35,257 bases of DNA, taken from assembly GCF_937129435.1 (NCBI RefSeq), contig NZ_CAKZNF010000060.1:1-35257 (forward strand), read 5' to 3'. Origin of the DNA: an uncultured Parasphingopyxis sp. Its GTDB lineage: Bacteria > Pseudomonadota > Alphaproteobacteria > Sphingomonadales > Sphingomonadaceae. The notes beneath the pieces were generated by a model. It was not told the DNA's origin. It worked only from the letters and a program-made list of their open reading frames with translations, and ran no database searches. The number at the start of each line of letters is the position of its first letter. Within the stretch, counting starts at the first letter, position 1. The position numbers and the translations under genes are program-made. Shown piece by piece: positions 25,463 to 33,556 of the stretch.

Positions 25463-26143
25463 ATGCTCACCGTCCATCATCTCGAATATTCGCAATCCTT
25501 CCGGGCGCTCTGGCTACTGGAGGAGCTTGGCGCGGAATATGAGCTGAAGATCTATCCGCGGGATCCGGAGAGCAATCTGGCACCTGCCGATTACAAGGCG
25601 ATCTCCCCGCTGGGCACGGCGCCGGTCGTCACGGATGAGGACAAGGTGATCGCCGAAAGCAATGCGGTGATCGATTACATTCTGGACGCACATCCCGAAA
25701 GCCCGCTGCGGCCCGCGCCCGGCGATCCGGCGCGCGACAAATATCTGTTCTGGTTTCACGCCTGTCAGGGCAGCATGATGCCGATGCTGTTCACGAACAT
25801 GATCTTCGATTTCGTGTCGCAGGGAGCGCCGTTTCTGGTCAAGCCGGTGATGAAGAAGACAGCGGAAACCGTGCGCGGCATGCTCATCGAGCCGCGTCTC
25901 GGCGCGATCCTCGATCAGGCGGAAAAAGACCTTGCGGCACATCAATGGCTCGCCGGCGACGAACTGACCGCCGCCGATATTGCCATGTGCTACACGATGC
26001 AGGCAGCCGAGCAGCGCGGTTTCGTCGGCGATGCGCAGCCGGGCTGCCAGCGCTGGATCCGCCAGGCCGCCGAACGCACGGCGTTCCAGGCGGCGAAAGC
26101 GAAAGACGGTGGCCGCGAAATGCTGTTTACACTGGGGGAATAG
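25463..26143 (+). CDS. Glutathione S-transferase
   Basis: A 226-residue GST with thioredoxin-fold N-terminal domain (TVHHLEYSQSFRALWLLEELG; Ser in the SQS loop at the catalytic position), the cis-Pro and Glu-Ser glutathione-binding segment GTAPVVTDEDKVIAESNAV, and an all-helical C-terminal domain with GDELTAADIAM. It resembles the GST at 13489-14118 in its first 20 residues (HHL..S.S.R..WLLEELG.EY). It starts two bases after the flavoprotein stop, so both are probably under the upstream dyad. Its stop is six bases from the convergent GIY-YIG gene. Substrate unknown. Confidence 0.92.
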   Translation: MLTVHHLEYSQSFRALWLLEELGAEYELKIYPRDPESNLAPADYKAISPLGTAPVVTDEDKVIAESNAVIDYILDAHPESPLRPAPGDPARDKYLFWFHACQGSMMPMLFTNMIFDFVSQGAPFLVKPVMKKTAETVRGMLIEPRLGAILDQAEKDLAAHQWLAGDELTAADIAMCYTMQAAEQRGFVGDAQPGCQRWIRQAAERTAFQAAKAKDGGREMLFTLGE

Positions 26144-26149
26144 GGTGGC

Positions 26150-26392
26150 TCAGCGCAAATGGCGCTGGGCAAAAACCCTGCCAGAACCGGTTTTGAGATA
26201 GCGTTCGAGTGCTGCTGCTGTGTCGGCGTTTTGGAAGTGGTGAGATGAGACGATACGCCAAGGCCTGAATTTGGCGGTATGCGGAGATTGGCCCGCATTG
26301 TGTGCGGCCAGTCGTGTTTCGACGTCTTTGCAGAGGCCCGTGTAGAATTGTTCGGGGTGGGAAACGCTTTGCAGAATGTAGACGTAGTTCAT
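26150..26392 (-). CDS. GIY-YIG domain small protein
   Basis: An 80-residue protein consisting of a single GIY-YIG domain of the UPF0213/YhbQ-like kind. The two motif strands are YVYILQS (3-9) and FYTGLC (16-21). Arg27 in VETRLAAHNAG is the conserved catalytic Arg, and PWRIV follows, with Glu63 in ALERYLK as the metal-ligand Glu. Such proteins are stand-alone domains with DNA-binding or nuclease-like character but no established role. The C-terminus is slightly short. It is convergent with the GST and lies between it and the tRNA-Ala gene, in a region of short inverted repeats. Confidence 0.82.
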   Translation of the reverse strand: MNYVYILQSVSHPEQFYTGLCKDVETRLAAHNAGQSPHTAKFRPWRIVSSHHFQNADTAAALERYLKTGSGRVFAQRHLR

Positions 26393-26578
26393 GCCATCGA
26401 TGGTTGCGCTCAGAACGTGCCGATTTCAACCGGATGGCTGCAGCAGAACGCTAAGACGATCCAGCCATTTTGCGCTCCGAAATGGCCCGCCTTCGCCAAG
26501 GCTTCGGCGCGCAGCCTTCCCTCACAACTCTCGCTAACGGCTGGCTTGCCAGCCGAAGCTCGCGTAGCGAGCGAAGGC
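26393..26578. other. Intergenic region with clustered short hairpins
   Basis: No coding region supported. Two tight inverted repeats are present: GGCTGGCTTGCCAGCC (26539-26554) and GCTCGC-GTA-GCGAGC (26558-26572). They lie just downstream of tRNA-Ala on its strand and may stop its transcription or be a repeat unit of the GAAGGCTGG type. The rest, 26393-26538, shows nothing I can assign. Confidence 0.5.
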
Positions 26579-26654
26579 TGGTGGAGCCGAGGGGGATCGA
26601 ACCCCTGACCTCTACACTGCCAGTGTAGCGCTCTCCCAGCTGAGCTACGGCCCC
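26579..26654 (-). tRNA. tRNA-Ala (anticodon GGC)
   Basis: Read on the complement, a full 76-base cloverleaf. Acceptor GGGGCCG pairs with CGGCTCC. The D-arm is AGCTCAGCTGGGAGAGCG, the anticodon arm TACAC-TGGCAGT-GTAGA gives anticodon GGC, and the T-arm is GGGGTTCGATCCCC. The 3' CCA is encoded. It decodes GCC and GCU alanine codons, which are abundant in this genome. Confidence 0.97.
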
Positions 26655-26703
26655 ATTCAGTTCAGGCGGCGCGCTTTAGCCTCGCCGCCCGGCCAGTGCA
26701 AGA

Positions 26704-27036
26704 CTAGCTGTCGTCCTTCTCGTCGTCGCCGGCGCTGGTGTCGACCTGGATGTCGTCGTCGCCGCCCAGATCGACCTCGTCGTCCGGATTCGTTTCCCCG
26801 TCTTCGTCGATGTCGAGATCTTCGTCATCCTCCGACAGGTCCGAATCGTCCTTCTTCTTCTTGTCTTCCTTGTCGTCGAAGGCGACGGGCTGCTTGGATT
26901 TCAGCACCGGTTCGGGCGTCCATTCGACACCGCATTCCTCGTTGATGCAGGTGACCGGATCGTCATTTCCCAGATCGTAGAAGCGTTCGCCGCATTTCGG
27001 GCAAGTCCGCTTCGTGCCCCATTCAGGCTTCACCAT
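26704..27036 (-). CDS. FYDLN-acid domain protein (TIGR02300 type)
   Basis: A 110-residue protein. The N-terminal 40 residues carry the zinc-ribbon-like FYDLN domain: TCPKCG (Cys12, Cys15) with FYDLG in place of FYDLN, then Cys30 and Cys35. The rest is a Lys patch followed by an Asp/Glu-rich low-complexity tail ending GDDEKDDS. This matches the alphaproteobacterial family of unknown function named for its motif and acidic tail. ATG 27036 begins directly before the conserved KPEWGTKR. In-frame codons upstream lack similarity. It is transcribed away from aroA. Confidence 0.88.
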   Translation of the reverse strand: MVKPEWGTKRTCPKCGERFYDLGNDDPVTCINEECGVEWTPEPVLKSKQPVAFDDKEDKKKKDDSDLSEDDEDLDIDEDGETNPDDEVDLGGDDDIQVDTSAGDDEKDDS

Positions 27037-27207
27037 GGTGTTTCGTCTTTCGCAAATGCTTGTGTCGTCGGCGGGTCCGCCCCGCAGCAAGGCGGCGCGC
27101 TTGCCAGATGGGAGTGGCATTGTCAAAAGCAAGGGAGGTGTTTGTCAGACTTTGGCTTGCGCCGAAGCGCCGCGGATTTATTGTCAGAAACTTCCTCGCG
27201 GAAGTTC
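27037..27207. other. Intergenic region between FYDLN and the aroA-side palindrome
   Basis: No gene supported. It must hold the promoter of the FYDLN gene and probably the upstream part of the aroA promoter, but I cannot place either with confidence. A small hairpin AACTTCC-TCGC-GGAAGTT (27189-27206) sits immediately next to the large palindrome at 27207. Confidence 0.4.
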
Positions 27208-27290
27208 GCCGCACCAGCCCGCACCCCCACCCGGCTTCCCACGCAAGTATCCTAATGGGAGGCCGGGTGGGGGTGCGGGCTGGTGCGGCG
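27207..27290. repeat. Large perfect-armed palindrome upstream of aroA
   Basis: Arms 27207-27241 and 27256-27290 are complementary over 35 bases with one mismatch, 28 of them in an unbroken run (27208-27235 against 27262-27289). They are separated by a 14-base loop. The arms begin CGCCGCACCAGCCCGC, a G/C-rich sequence unlike coding DNA around it. It lies 43 bases before the aroA ATG. It may be a small mobile palindromic element or a strong RNA hairpin. Confidence 0.9.
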
Positions 27291-27333
27291 CCGAGCCGAA
27301 GGCGAGGTCCGACGAACAGAAAGCATATCAATC

Positions 27334-28677
27334 ATGGCCCACGAACCACTTCCCCGCACCTTCCTCCTGCGAAAACCGCTCTCGGGCCGTGCGCGGGTGC
27401 CGGGAGACAAATCGATCAGCCATCGCGCGCTGATCCTCTCGGCGCTTGCCGTCGGGGAAAGCCGGATCGAGGGATTGCTCGAAAGCGAGGACGTGATAGC
27501 CACGGTCGCGGCGCTCTGGGCGATGGGAGCGCAGATCGACCGGGTCGACGAGACAGTGTGGACGGTGAAGGGCGTCGGTGTCGGCGGGTTGCTGCAGCCC
27601 GAAATCGCGCTCGACATGGGCAATTCGGGAACCGGCGCGCGGCTGCTGATGGGGCTGGCCGCGAGCCATGCGATCACCGCGACCTTTATCGGCGACGCCT
27701 CCCTGTCGAAGCGGCCGATGGCGCGGGTGATGGAACCCTTAAAGCAGATGGGCGCCGATTTCTCGGTCACGCCTGGCGATCGGTTGCCCTTGATGGTTCA
27801 CGGCGCCGTTCCCGCTGTTCCGATCGAATATCGCGTTCCGGTACCCTCGGCGCAGGTGAAGTCAGCGGTCATGCTCGCGGCGCTCAATACGCCCGGCGTC
27901 ACGCGGATCATCGAACCGGAGCGCACGCGCGACCACACCGAGCGGATGATGGGCGGCTTCGGCGCCGAACTGCGCGTCGAAAGCGATGGTGATGCCCGCA
28001 TTATCGAGGTGACGGGGGAGGCGGAACTTCGGCCGCAAAATATCGTCGTCCCGGGCGATCCGTCTTCGGCGGCGTTCCCGATCGTCGCGGCGCTGGTCGT
28101 GCCCGGGTCGGACGTGCTGATCGAGAATGTCGGGCTGAACCCTACGCGCACCGGCTTGTTCGAGGTGTTGCGTGACATGGGCGCGGATCTCACCTTCGAG
28201 AACGAGCGCGAGGTCGGCGGCGAGCCGGTGGCCGATATCCGCGCGCGGCATTCGGCGCTTCGCGGGATCGACGTCCCGCCGGAAATCGCGCCCCGAATGA
28301 TCGACGAATTCCCGATCCTGTTCATCGCCGCCGCCATGGCCGAAGGCGAAACGCGCACGAGCGGGCTTTCCGAGCTGCGCGTCAAGGAGAGCGATCGACT
28401 GTCCGTAATGGCGCGCGGGTTGAAACAGTGCGGCGTCACGGTCGAGGAGCAGGAGGACGGCCTGACCATTACCGGCACCGGCGGCGACAAGCTGCGGCCG
28501 CTCGAAACGAGCATTCCCAAGGTCGCCGCCGAACTCGATCATCGCATCGTGATGAGCTTCGCGGTGGCAGGACTGGCATCCCAGCACGGCGTCGCCATCG
28601 ACGATATCAGCCCGCTTGCGACGAGCTTCCCGACATTCCCGCCCATGATGGCCGATCTCGGAGCGATTGCCGGATGA
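27334..28677 (+). CDS. aroA: 3-phosphoshikimate 1-carboxyvinyltransferase (EPSP synthase)
   Basis: A 447-residue EPSP synthase, sixth step of the shikimate pathway: shikimate-3-phosphate plus PEP gives EPSP. GDKSISHR (24-31) binds substrate phosphate. NSGTG (97-101) is the PEP loop. RVPVPSAQVKSAV, RTRDHTERMM, PGDPSSAAFP, LRVKESDRL and LDHRIVMSF are family signatures. Overall it resembles class II enzymes such as the CP4 type in several of these blocks, yet it has Gly99 where CP4 has the Ala that gives glyphosate insensitivity. ATG 27334 fixes the usual short N-terminus. Its stop overlaps the cmk ATG (ATGA). Confidence 0.95.
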   Translation: MAHEPLPRTFLLRKPLSGRARVPGDKSISHRALILSALAVGESRIEGLLESEDVIATVAALWAMGAQIDRVDETVWTVKGVGVGGLLQPEIALDMGNSGTGARLLMGLAASHAITATFIGDASLSKRPMARVMEPLKQMGADFSVTPGDRLPLMVHGAVPAVPIEYRVPVPSAQVKSAVMLAALNTPGVTRIIEPERTRDHTERMMGGFGAELRVESDGDARIIEVTGEAELRPQNIVVPGDPSSAAFPIVAALVVPGSDVLIENVGLNPTRTGLFEVLRDMGADLTFENEREVGGEPVADIRARHSALRGIDVPPEIAPRMIDEFPILFIAAAMAEGETRTSGLSELRVKESDRLSVMARGLKQCGVTVEEQEDGLTITGTGGDKLRPLETSIPKVAAELDHRIVMSFAVAGLASQHGVAIDDISPLATSFPTFPPMMADLGAIAG

Positions 28678-29300
28678 TCATCGCCGTGGACGGACCGGCT
28701 GCTTCGGGGAAGGGGACCATATCGCGGGCCCTGGCCCAGCATTTCGGTCTGCCGTGGCTCGATACCGGGCTGCTCTATCGTGCCGTCGGCGTCGCGACCG
28801 TTCGGGGCGGCGGCGATCCGGATGACGAGGCGGCGGCACTGGCCGCCTGCGACTTCGACGAGGCGCTGCTCGACGATGCCGAGTTACGCAGTGAACAAGC
28901 GGGGGAATGGGCATCGCGCGTTTCCGTCCATCCAGCGGTCCGCGAAGCGCTCGTCGTGCGGCAGCAGCGATTCGCAAACCAACCCGGCGGGGCGGTGCTC
29001 GACGGTCGCGATATCGGCACGGTGATCGCGCCGGATGCCGATGCGAAACTGTTCGTGACGGCCAGCGCCGAGTCACGGGCGGCCCGGCGCCATGCCGATG
29101 AGGTCGCGCTCGATCCGGACGCCGACTATGCCGAAATCCTTGCCGATATCGAGGAACGCGACCGCCGCGATGCCAGCCGGTCCGCGGCGCCGATGCGGCA
29201 GGCCGACGATGCGGACTTGCTCGATACGACCGATCTGACTATATCCGCCGCCGTCCAGCGGGCGATTGCGCTCGTGGAGGCCCGGACGGGTAGGCGGTAA
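28674..29300 (+). CDS. cmk: Cytidylate kinase
   Basis: A 208-residue CMP/dCMP kinase. The P-loop GPAASGKGT is at residues 6-14. LDTGLLYRAVG (the family's DTGAMYR position, Leu in place of Met/Ala), LDGRDIGTVIAPDA and the lid segment ERDRRDASRSAAPM are present. It is about 20 residues shorter than the E. coli enzyme, as in many alphaproteobacteria. ATG 28674 overlaps the aroA stop. The order aroA-cmk-rpsA-ihfB is conserved across many proteobacteria and supports the call. Confidence 0.94.
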   Translation: MIIAVDGPAASGKGTISRALAQHFGLPWLDTGLLYRAVGVATVRGGGDPDDEAAALAACDFDEALLDDAELRSEQAGEWASRVSVHPAVREALVVRQQRFANQPGGAVLDGRDIGTVIAPDADAKLFVTASAESRAARRHADEVALDPDADYAEILADIEERDRRDASRSAAPMRQADDADLLDTTDLTISAAVQRAIALVEARTGRR

Positions 29301-29503
29301 GACCGCATCCGATCAACACGCGTCAGGCTGTAGCGGGAACGCTGCGGCCGCCGCGTGTTTTCGTGCATCGGCACGCCGGAACTCCGCGAGATCAGCCGCG
29401 TGCCGGGTAAGGCGGGCCGCATGGGGCGGTTCGCAAAATGTCTTTCCAAGACCTCCGGAACCAACCGGATGGCCGGAAAATGTGAATCAAAGGACTGAAA
29501 TTT
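29301..29503 (+). other. Leader region of rpsA
   Basis: 203 bases without a gene. It should hold the rpsA promoter and a leader for S1 autoregulation. CCGG-AACCAA-CCGG (about 29456-29469) is a small hairpin before the AAGGA ribosome binding site (29489-29493). A GGAAC at 29336-29340 lacks a matching CGTT. No promoter could be fixed. Confidence 0.4.
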
Positions 29504-31207
29504 ATGGCAACGTCGCCGAATCCGACGCGAGACGATTTCGAAAAACTGCTCAACGACACGCTCGGGGATACCGAGAGCTTCGAAGGACAGGTGGTCAAAG
29601 GCACGGTTACCGGGATCGAAAACGATCTGGCCGTGATCGATGTAGGGCTCAAGTCGGAAGGGCGCGTGCCGCTCCGCGAATTCGCCAGCCCCGGTCAGAA
29701 GGCCGAAATCTCCGTCGGCGACGAAGTCGAAGTCTATGTCGACCGGGTCGAGAACGCCAATGGCGAAGCGATGCTGTCGCGCGACCGCGCGCGCCGCGAA
29801 GCTGCCTGGGACCGGCTCGAGAAGGAATATGACGAGGAAGCCCGCGTCGAAGGCACGATCTTCGGCCGCGTGAAGGGCGGCTTTACCGTGGATCTCGGCG
29901 GTGCCGTGGCGTTCCTGCCCGGTTCGCAGGTCGATATCCGTCCCGTCCGCGACGTCACCCCGCTGATGGACATTCCGCAGCCGTTCCAGATCCTCAAGAT
30001 GGACCGCCGCCGCGGCAATATCGTCGTCTCGCGCCGCGCGATCCTCGAAGAAACGCGCGCCGAACAGCGCCAGGACCTGATCCAGTCGCTGACCGAAAAC
30101 CAGATCATCGAAGGCGTCGTGAAGAACATCACCGATTACGGTGCGTTCGTCGATCTTGGCGGCATCGATGGCCTGCTGCACGTCACCGACATGAGCTACA
30201 AGCGGGTCAATCACCCGTCGGAGATGGTCAATATCGGCGACAAGGTGAACGTCCAGATCATCCGCATCAATCGCGAGACCCAGCGCATCAGCCTCGGCAT
30301 GAAGCAGCTCGAGACCGATCCGTGGGAAGGCGCCAGCGCCAAATACCCGGTCGGCACGAAGTTCGAGGGCCGCGTCACCAACATCACCGATTACGGCGCC
30401 TTTGTGGAGCTGGAATCGGGCATCGAGGGCCTAGTCCACGTTTCCGAGATGAGCTGGACCAAGAAGAACGTCCATCCGGGTCAGATCGTCTCGACCAGCG
30501 AAAAGGTCGAGGTCGTGATCCTCGAGGTCGACGAGGACAAGCGCCGGATCAGCCTCGGCCTCAAGCAGGCGCAGAGCAATCCGTGGGATACGTTCGCGGA
30601 TCGCTTCCCTGTCGGCACCGAGGTCGAGGGCGAAGTCAAGAATGCCACCGAGTTCGGCCTGTTCGTCGGGCTCGAAGGCGACGTCGACGGTATGGTCCAC
30701 ATGTCGGATATCGCCTGGGGCATGACCGGCGAGGAAGCGCTGAACATGCATCACAAGGGTGAGATGGTGAAAGCCGTCGTGCTCGACGTCGATGCGGAGA
30801 AGGAGCGCATCAGCCTCGGCATGAAGCAGCTTGAGCGCGGCGGCGTCACCACCGCGTCCGGCGGCGATCTGCGCAAGGGCAATGTCGTCACCGTCAACGT
30901 CCTCGAAGTGAAGGACGGTGGGCTCGAGGTGCAGGCGGGCGAAGACGGCGCGACCGGTTTCGTCAAGCGTGCCGATCTCGGCCGCGACCGCGACGAGCAG
31001 CGTCCCGACCGTTTCCAGGTCGGCCAGAAGTTCGACGCGATGGTCGTCGGTTTCGACCGGCAGAAGAAGCCGAACTTCTCGATCAAGGCGCTGCAGATCG
31101 CCGAAGAGAAGCAGGCTGTCGATCAGTACGGTTCGACCGATTCCGGCGCCAGCCTCGGCGACATCCTCGGCGAAGCGCTCAAGCAGCGCGACGGCGACAA
31201 GGAATAG
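29504..31207 (+). CDS. rpsA: 30S ribosomal protein S1
   Basis: A 567-residue protein with six S1 (OB-fold) domains at about residues 27-93, 114-178, 201-268, 286-354, 373-441 and 458-529. Domains 3 to 5 show the clearest RNA-binding pattern (ITDYGAFVDLGGIDGLLHVTDMS and its repeats, each closing RISLGMKQ or RISLGLKQ). It brings mRNA to the 30S subunit. The six-domain length matches the proteobacterial form. ATG 29504 follows AAGGA. A terminator directly follows the stop. Confidence 0.97.
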   Translation: MATSPNPTRDDFEKLLNDTLGDTESFEGQVVKGTVTGIENDLAVIDVGLKSEGRVPLREFASPGQKAEISVGDEVEVYVDRVENANGEAMLSRDRARREAAWDRLEKEYDEEARVEGTIFGRVKGGFTVDLGGAVAFLPGSQVDIRPVRDVTPLMDIPQPFQILKMDRRRGNIVVSRRAILEETRAEQRQDLIQSLTENQIIEGVVKNITDYGAFVDLGGIDGLLHVTDMSYKRVNHPSEMVNIGDKVNVQIIRINRETQRISLGMKQLETDPWEGASAKYPVGTKFEGRVTNITDYGAFVELESGIEGLVHVSEMSWTKKNVHPGQIVSTSEKVEVVILEVDEDKRRISLGLKQAQSNPWDTFADRFPVGTEVEGEVKNATEFGLFVGLEGDVDGMVHMSDIAWGMTGEEALNMHHKGEMVKAVVLDVDAEKERISLGMKQLERGGVTTASGGDLRKGNVVTVNVLEVKDGGLEVQAGEDGATGFVKRADLGRDRDEQRPDRFQVGQKFDAMVVGFDRQKKPNFSIKALQIAEEKQAVDQYGSTDSGASLGDILGEALKQRDGDKE

Positions 31208-31223
31208 TCGTCACCGATCGTTC

Positions 31224-31269
31224 AAAAGGGCCGCTGCGGGGCGATTCGCGCTCTGCGGCGGCCTTTTTC
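31224..31269 (+). terminator. rpsA intrinsic terminator
   Basis: AAAAGGGCCGCTGC (31224-31237) pairs with GCGGCGGCCTTTTT (31255-31268) with a mismatch and a bulge, around a smaller inner hairpin. A T-tract follows. It begins 17 bases after the rpsA stop codon. Confidence 0.85.
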
Positions 31270-31485
31270 TTTGCAAGCGGTGCGGGGGAAAGCTGCGGCC
31301 GTTTCGCAGTTGTCGAACGATTTCGGCAACTTGCCGATAGTAAGGGTTCATTGGCCGAGCATGGCTTGAAAATTGCCGGAATCGGGAACATTGTGGCCCC
31401 AAGACAGGCGCCGCCTGGCCGTTCGTGTTGCGTTTCGATCTGGGCCTTGGGACATCTGATTTCATAGCAGTCCGGGGAGGGCCGA
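31270..31485 (+). other. Upstream region of ihfB
   Basis: 216 bases between the rpsA terminator and ihfB, with no gene supported. It presumably holds the ihfB promoter; TTGGGA (31447-31452) with CATAGC (31463-31468) is a poor candidate with too short a spacing. The ribosome binding site is GGGGAGGG just before the ATG. Confidence 0.4.
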
Positions 31486-31764
31486 ATGATACGATCTGAA
31501 CTCGTCCAGAAAATTGCGGATGAAAATCCGGATCTTTCGGGCAGGGAAGTCGAGAAGGTCGTGTCGGCCTTTTTCGATGCTATTGTGGATCAACTGGCCA
31601 AAGGGGGACGCGTCGAACTGCGCGGCTTCGGTGCCTTTTCGACACGCCAGCGCGAGGCGCGCACGGGGCGCAATCCGCGCACCGGCGAACCGGTCGACGT
31701 CCCGGCGAAGCGCGTCCCCTATTTCAAGCCCGGCAAGGAAATGCGCGAACGCCTCAATGTTTGA
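31486..31764 (+). CDS. ihfB: Integration host factor subunit beta
   Basis: A 92-residue HU/IHF-family DNA-bending protein. [26 protein letters not shown] matches the IhfB N-terminus, and the beta-arm has [18 protein letters not shown] with the Pro that intercalates [14 protein letters not shown] closes it. Position after rpsA is the conserved IhfB context and separates it from HU and IhfA. A strong GGGGAGGG ribosome binding site precedes the ATG. It would act with an IhfA encoded elsewhere. Confidence 0.95.
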   Translation: MIRSELVQKIADENPDLSGREVEKVVSAFFDAIVDQLAKGGRVELRGFGAFSTRQREARTGRNPRTGEPVDVPAKRVPYFKPGKEMRERLNV

Positions 31765-31805
31765 GGCTTGAACTGCCCGACGCTATTCGCCACGCAGGCA
31801 TTGAT

Positions 31806-31889
31806 GCGGACGTGGCGGAATCGGTAGACGCTGGAGACTTAAAATCTTCTTCCCCTCGGGGAGTGCGGGTTCAAGTCCCGCCGTCCGCA
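31806..31889 (+). tRNA. tRNA-Leu (anticodon TAA)
   Basis: An 84-base class II tRNA. Acceptor GCGGACG pairs with CGTCCGC. The D-arm is GGCGGAATCGGTAGACGC, the anticodon loop CTTAAAA gives TAA, a variable arm TCCCCTCGGGGA follows, and the T-arm GCGGGTTCAAGTCCCGC. Discriminator base A at 31889. CCA is not encoded (CCG follows). Reads UUA and UUG, rare codons in this GC-rich genome. Confidence 0.95.
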
Positions 31890-31922
31890 CCGGATCACAC
31901 AACTCTGCGTACGTCAATGAGG

Positions 31923-33002
31923 TTACTCCTCGACGCCATAGGCCTTGCGCGCCAGCCTCTCGGTGTGAAGCAACTCGCGATCGTCGGCCACCATTTCCTT
32001 GACGAGATCGACAAAGGGAATTTTCGGTTCCCAACCCAGAACGGTGCGCGCTTTGGTTGAATCTCCCAAGAGCTGTTCGACTTCGGTGGGTCTGAAATAG
32101 CGGGGATCGACGCGGATCAGGATATCGCCCGAAGCTGCGTCTCGCCCCACTTCGTCGACGCCTTCGCCGCTCCATTCGATGGTCTTGCCGATTTCGCCGA
32201 ATCCGATCTCGCAGAATTCGCGGACCGAATGCATCTCGCCGGTCGACAGAACATAATCGTCGGGTGTGTCCTGTTGCAGGATTCGCCACATGCCGTCGAC
32301 ATAATCGCGGGCATGGCCCCAGTCTCGAAGCGCGTCGAGATTGCCGAGCGCCAGATCGGACTGCAGGCCCAGCTCGATCGCGGCCACGGCGCGGGAAATC
32401 TTGCGCGTCACGAAGGTCTCGCCGCGGATCGGGCTTTCATGGTTGAACAGGATACCGTTCGACCCGTGAATGCCATAGGCCTCGCGGTAATTGACCGTGA
32501 CCCAATAGGCATAGAGTTTCGCAACGGCATAGGGCGAGCGCGGGTAGAAGGGAGTCGTTTCCTTTTGCGGGACTTCCTGCACCTTGCCGTACAGTTCCGA
32601 TGTCGAGGCCTGGTAGAAGCGAACCTTGTCCTGCATGTCGAGAATGCGGATCGCTTCGAGGAAGCGCAGGGTGCCCACTGCATCGGCATTGGCGGTGTAT
32701 TCAGGCGTTTCGAAGCTCACCTGCACATGGCTTTGCGCCGCGAGATTGTAGAGCTCGTCGGGCTGTACCTCGGCGATGACGCGGATCAGATTGGTTGCGT
32801 CGGTCAGGTCGCCATAGTGCAGGCAGAAATCGCCCTCGCAATCCTTGGCATGACCGAACAGATGATCGATGCGCCCGGTGTTGAAGGACGAGGACCGGCG
32901 CTTGATGCCGTGGACGTGATAACCCTTGTCCAGCAGCATCTCGGCGAGATAGGCGCCGTCCTGCCCGGTGATTCCGGAAATCAATGCGGTCTTGCGGGTC
33001 AT
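31923..33002 (-). CDS. gmd: GDP-mannose 4,6-dehydratase
   Basis: A 359-residue extended SDR that converts GDP-D-mannose to GDP-4-keto-6-deoxy-D-mannose, first step to GDP-L-fucose and other 6-deoxyhexoses. The cofactor motif [13 protein letters not shown] (9-21), [12 protein letters not shown] with the family NADP-binding Arg, the active Thr-Glu-Tyr set in [11 protein letters not shown] and [10 protein letters not shown], and [17 protein letters not shown] are all present. ATG 33002 is preceded by an AGGACC ribosome binding site. Upstream in-frame codons run into the methyltransferase gene. It is last in a four-gene minus-strand unit with a methyltransferase and fcl. Confidence 0.96.
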   Translation of the reverse strand: MTRKTALISGITGQDGAYLAEMLLDKGYHVHGIKRRSSSFNTGRIDHLFGHAKDCEGDFCLHYGDLTDATNLIRVIAEVQPDELYNLAAQSHVQVSFETPEYTANADAVGTLRFLEAIRILDMQDKVRFYQASTSELYGKVQEVPQKETTPFYPRSPYAVAKLYAYWVTVNYREAYGIHGSNGILFNHESPIRGETFVTRKISRAVAAIELGLQSDLALGNLDALRDWGHARDYVDGMWRILQQDTPDDYVLSTGEMHSVREFCEIGFGEIGKTIEWSGEGVDEVGRDAASGDILIRVDPRYFRPTEVEQLLGDSTKARTVLGWEPKIPFVDLVKEMVADDRELLHTERLARKAYGVEE

Positions 33003-33010
33003 ATTTGGTC

Positions 33011-33556
33011 CTATTTCACGGCTTCGAGATTGAGCGACATCAGCGTTCCGGTGTCCTTGGCCATATGCGGGATATAGGCCTGGGTGAAATCGTCGAGATC
33101 GGCATGTTCGGTGTCTCGCCAGTCCCACAGTCGCGTGCTGGAAAAGCCGACCTCGATCAGCGCATCGTGCAGGCTTTGCCGGTCGAAGATCATCTTGTGA
33201 TAATCATATTCGTCCTTCTGTCCGCCGCAGATCAGGCCGCGAATCTGTTCGATGCTGTCGAGCTTGCCTTCGGTATAGAGTTTCGCACAGGCGGCGAAAT
33301 CCGGGACGCCGAGCCGCAGTACGCCGCCGGGCTCGATCACGCGATACCATTCGCGCAGCACGTCCATATATTCGCGCCGGCCGAAATGTTCGAGCAGATG
33401 GCTGGCATAGATCAGCGACACGCTCTCGTCCTCGAACGTGTCGAGCCGGTCGACCGGTCCGACATGATCGACATGGTCTCCGTCGAGCGCGTCGATATGG
33501 AAGAAGCCGGGAATATGCTTGGGGCCGCATCCCAGATGAAGTTTCAGTCCGGTCAA
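33011..33556 (-). CDS. Small class I SAM-dependent methyltransferase
   Basis: A 181-residue methyltransferase fold. Motif I is [15 protein letters not shown] (4-18), acidic motif II in [17 protein letters not shown] marks the substrate-loop strand, and [13 protein letters not shown] motif post-III. The start appears to be TTG 33556, overlapping the fcl TGA (TTGA), with AAAGGACAG eight to ten bases upstream. It sits between fcl and gmd, eight bases before gmd. Such proteins occur in polysaccharide loci, possibly O-methylating a deoxysugar, but the substrate is an inference from position. Confidence 0.85.
   Translation of the reverse strand: MTGLKLHLGCGPKHIPGFFHIDALDGDHVDHVGPVDRLDTFEDESVSLIYASHLLEHFGRREYMDVLREWYRVIEPGGVLRLGVPDFAACAKLYTEGKLDSIEQIRGLICGGQKDEYDYHKMIFDRQSLHDALIEVGFSSTRLWDWRDTEHADLDDFTQAYIPHMAKDTGTLMSLNLEAVK

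Noticed and set aside
26520..26580. Clustered short repeats as a possible CRISPR
   Set aside because: They are overlapping inverted repeats of different sequence with no regular spacing and no spacers.
29336..29360. GGAAC in the rpsA leader as another EcfG promoter
   Set aside because: The base run at the required distance reads TGTT/GTTT rather than CGTT at N16-17, and rpsA is a growth gene.
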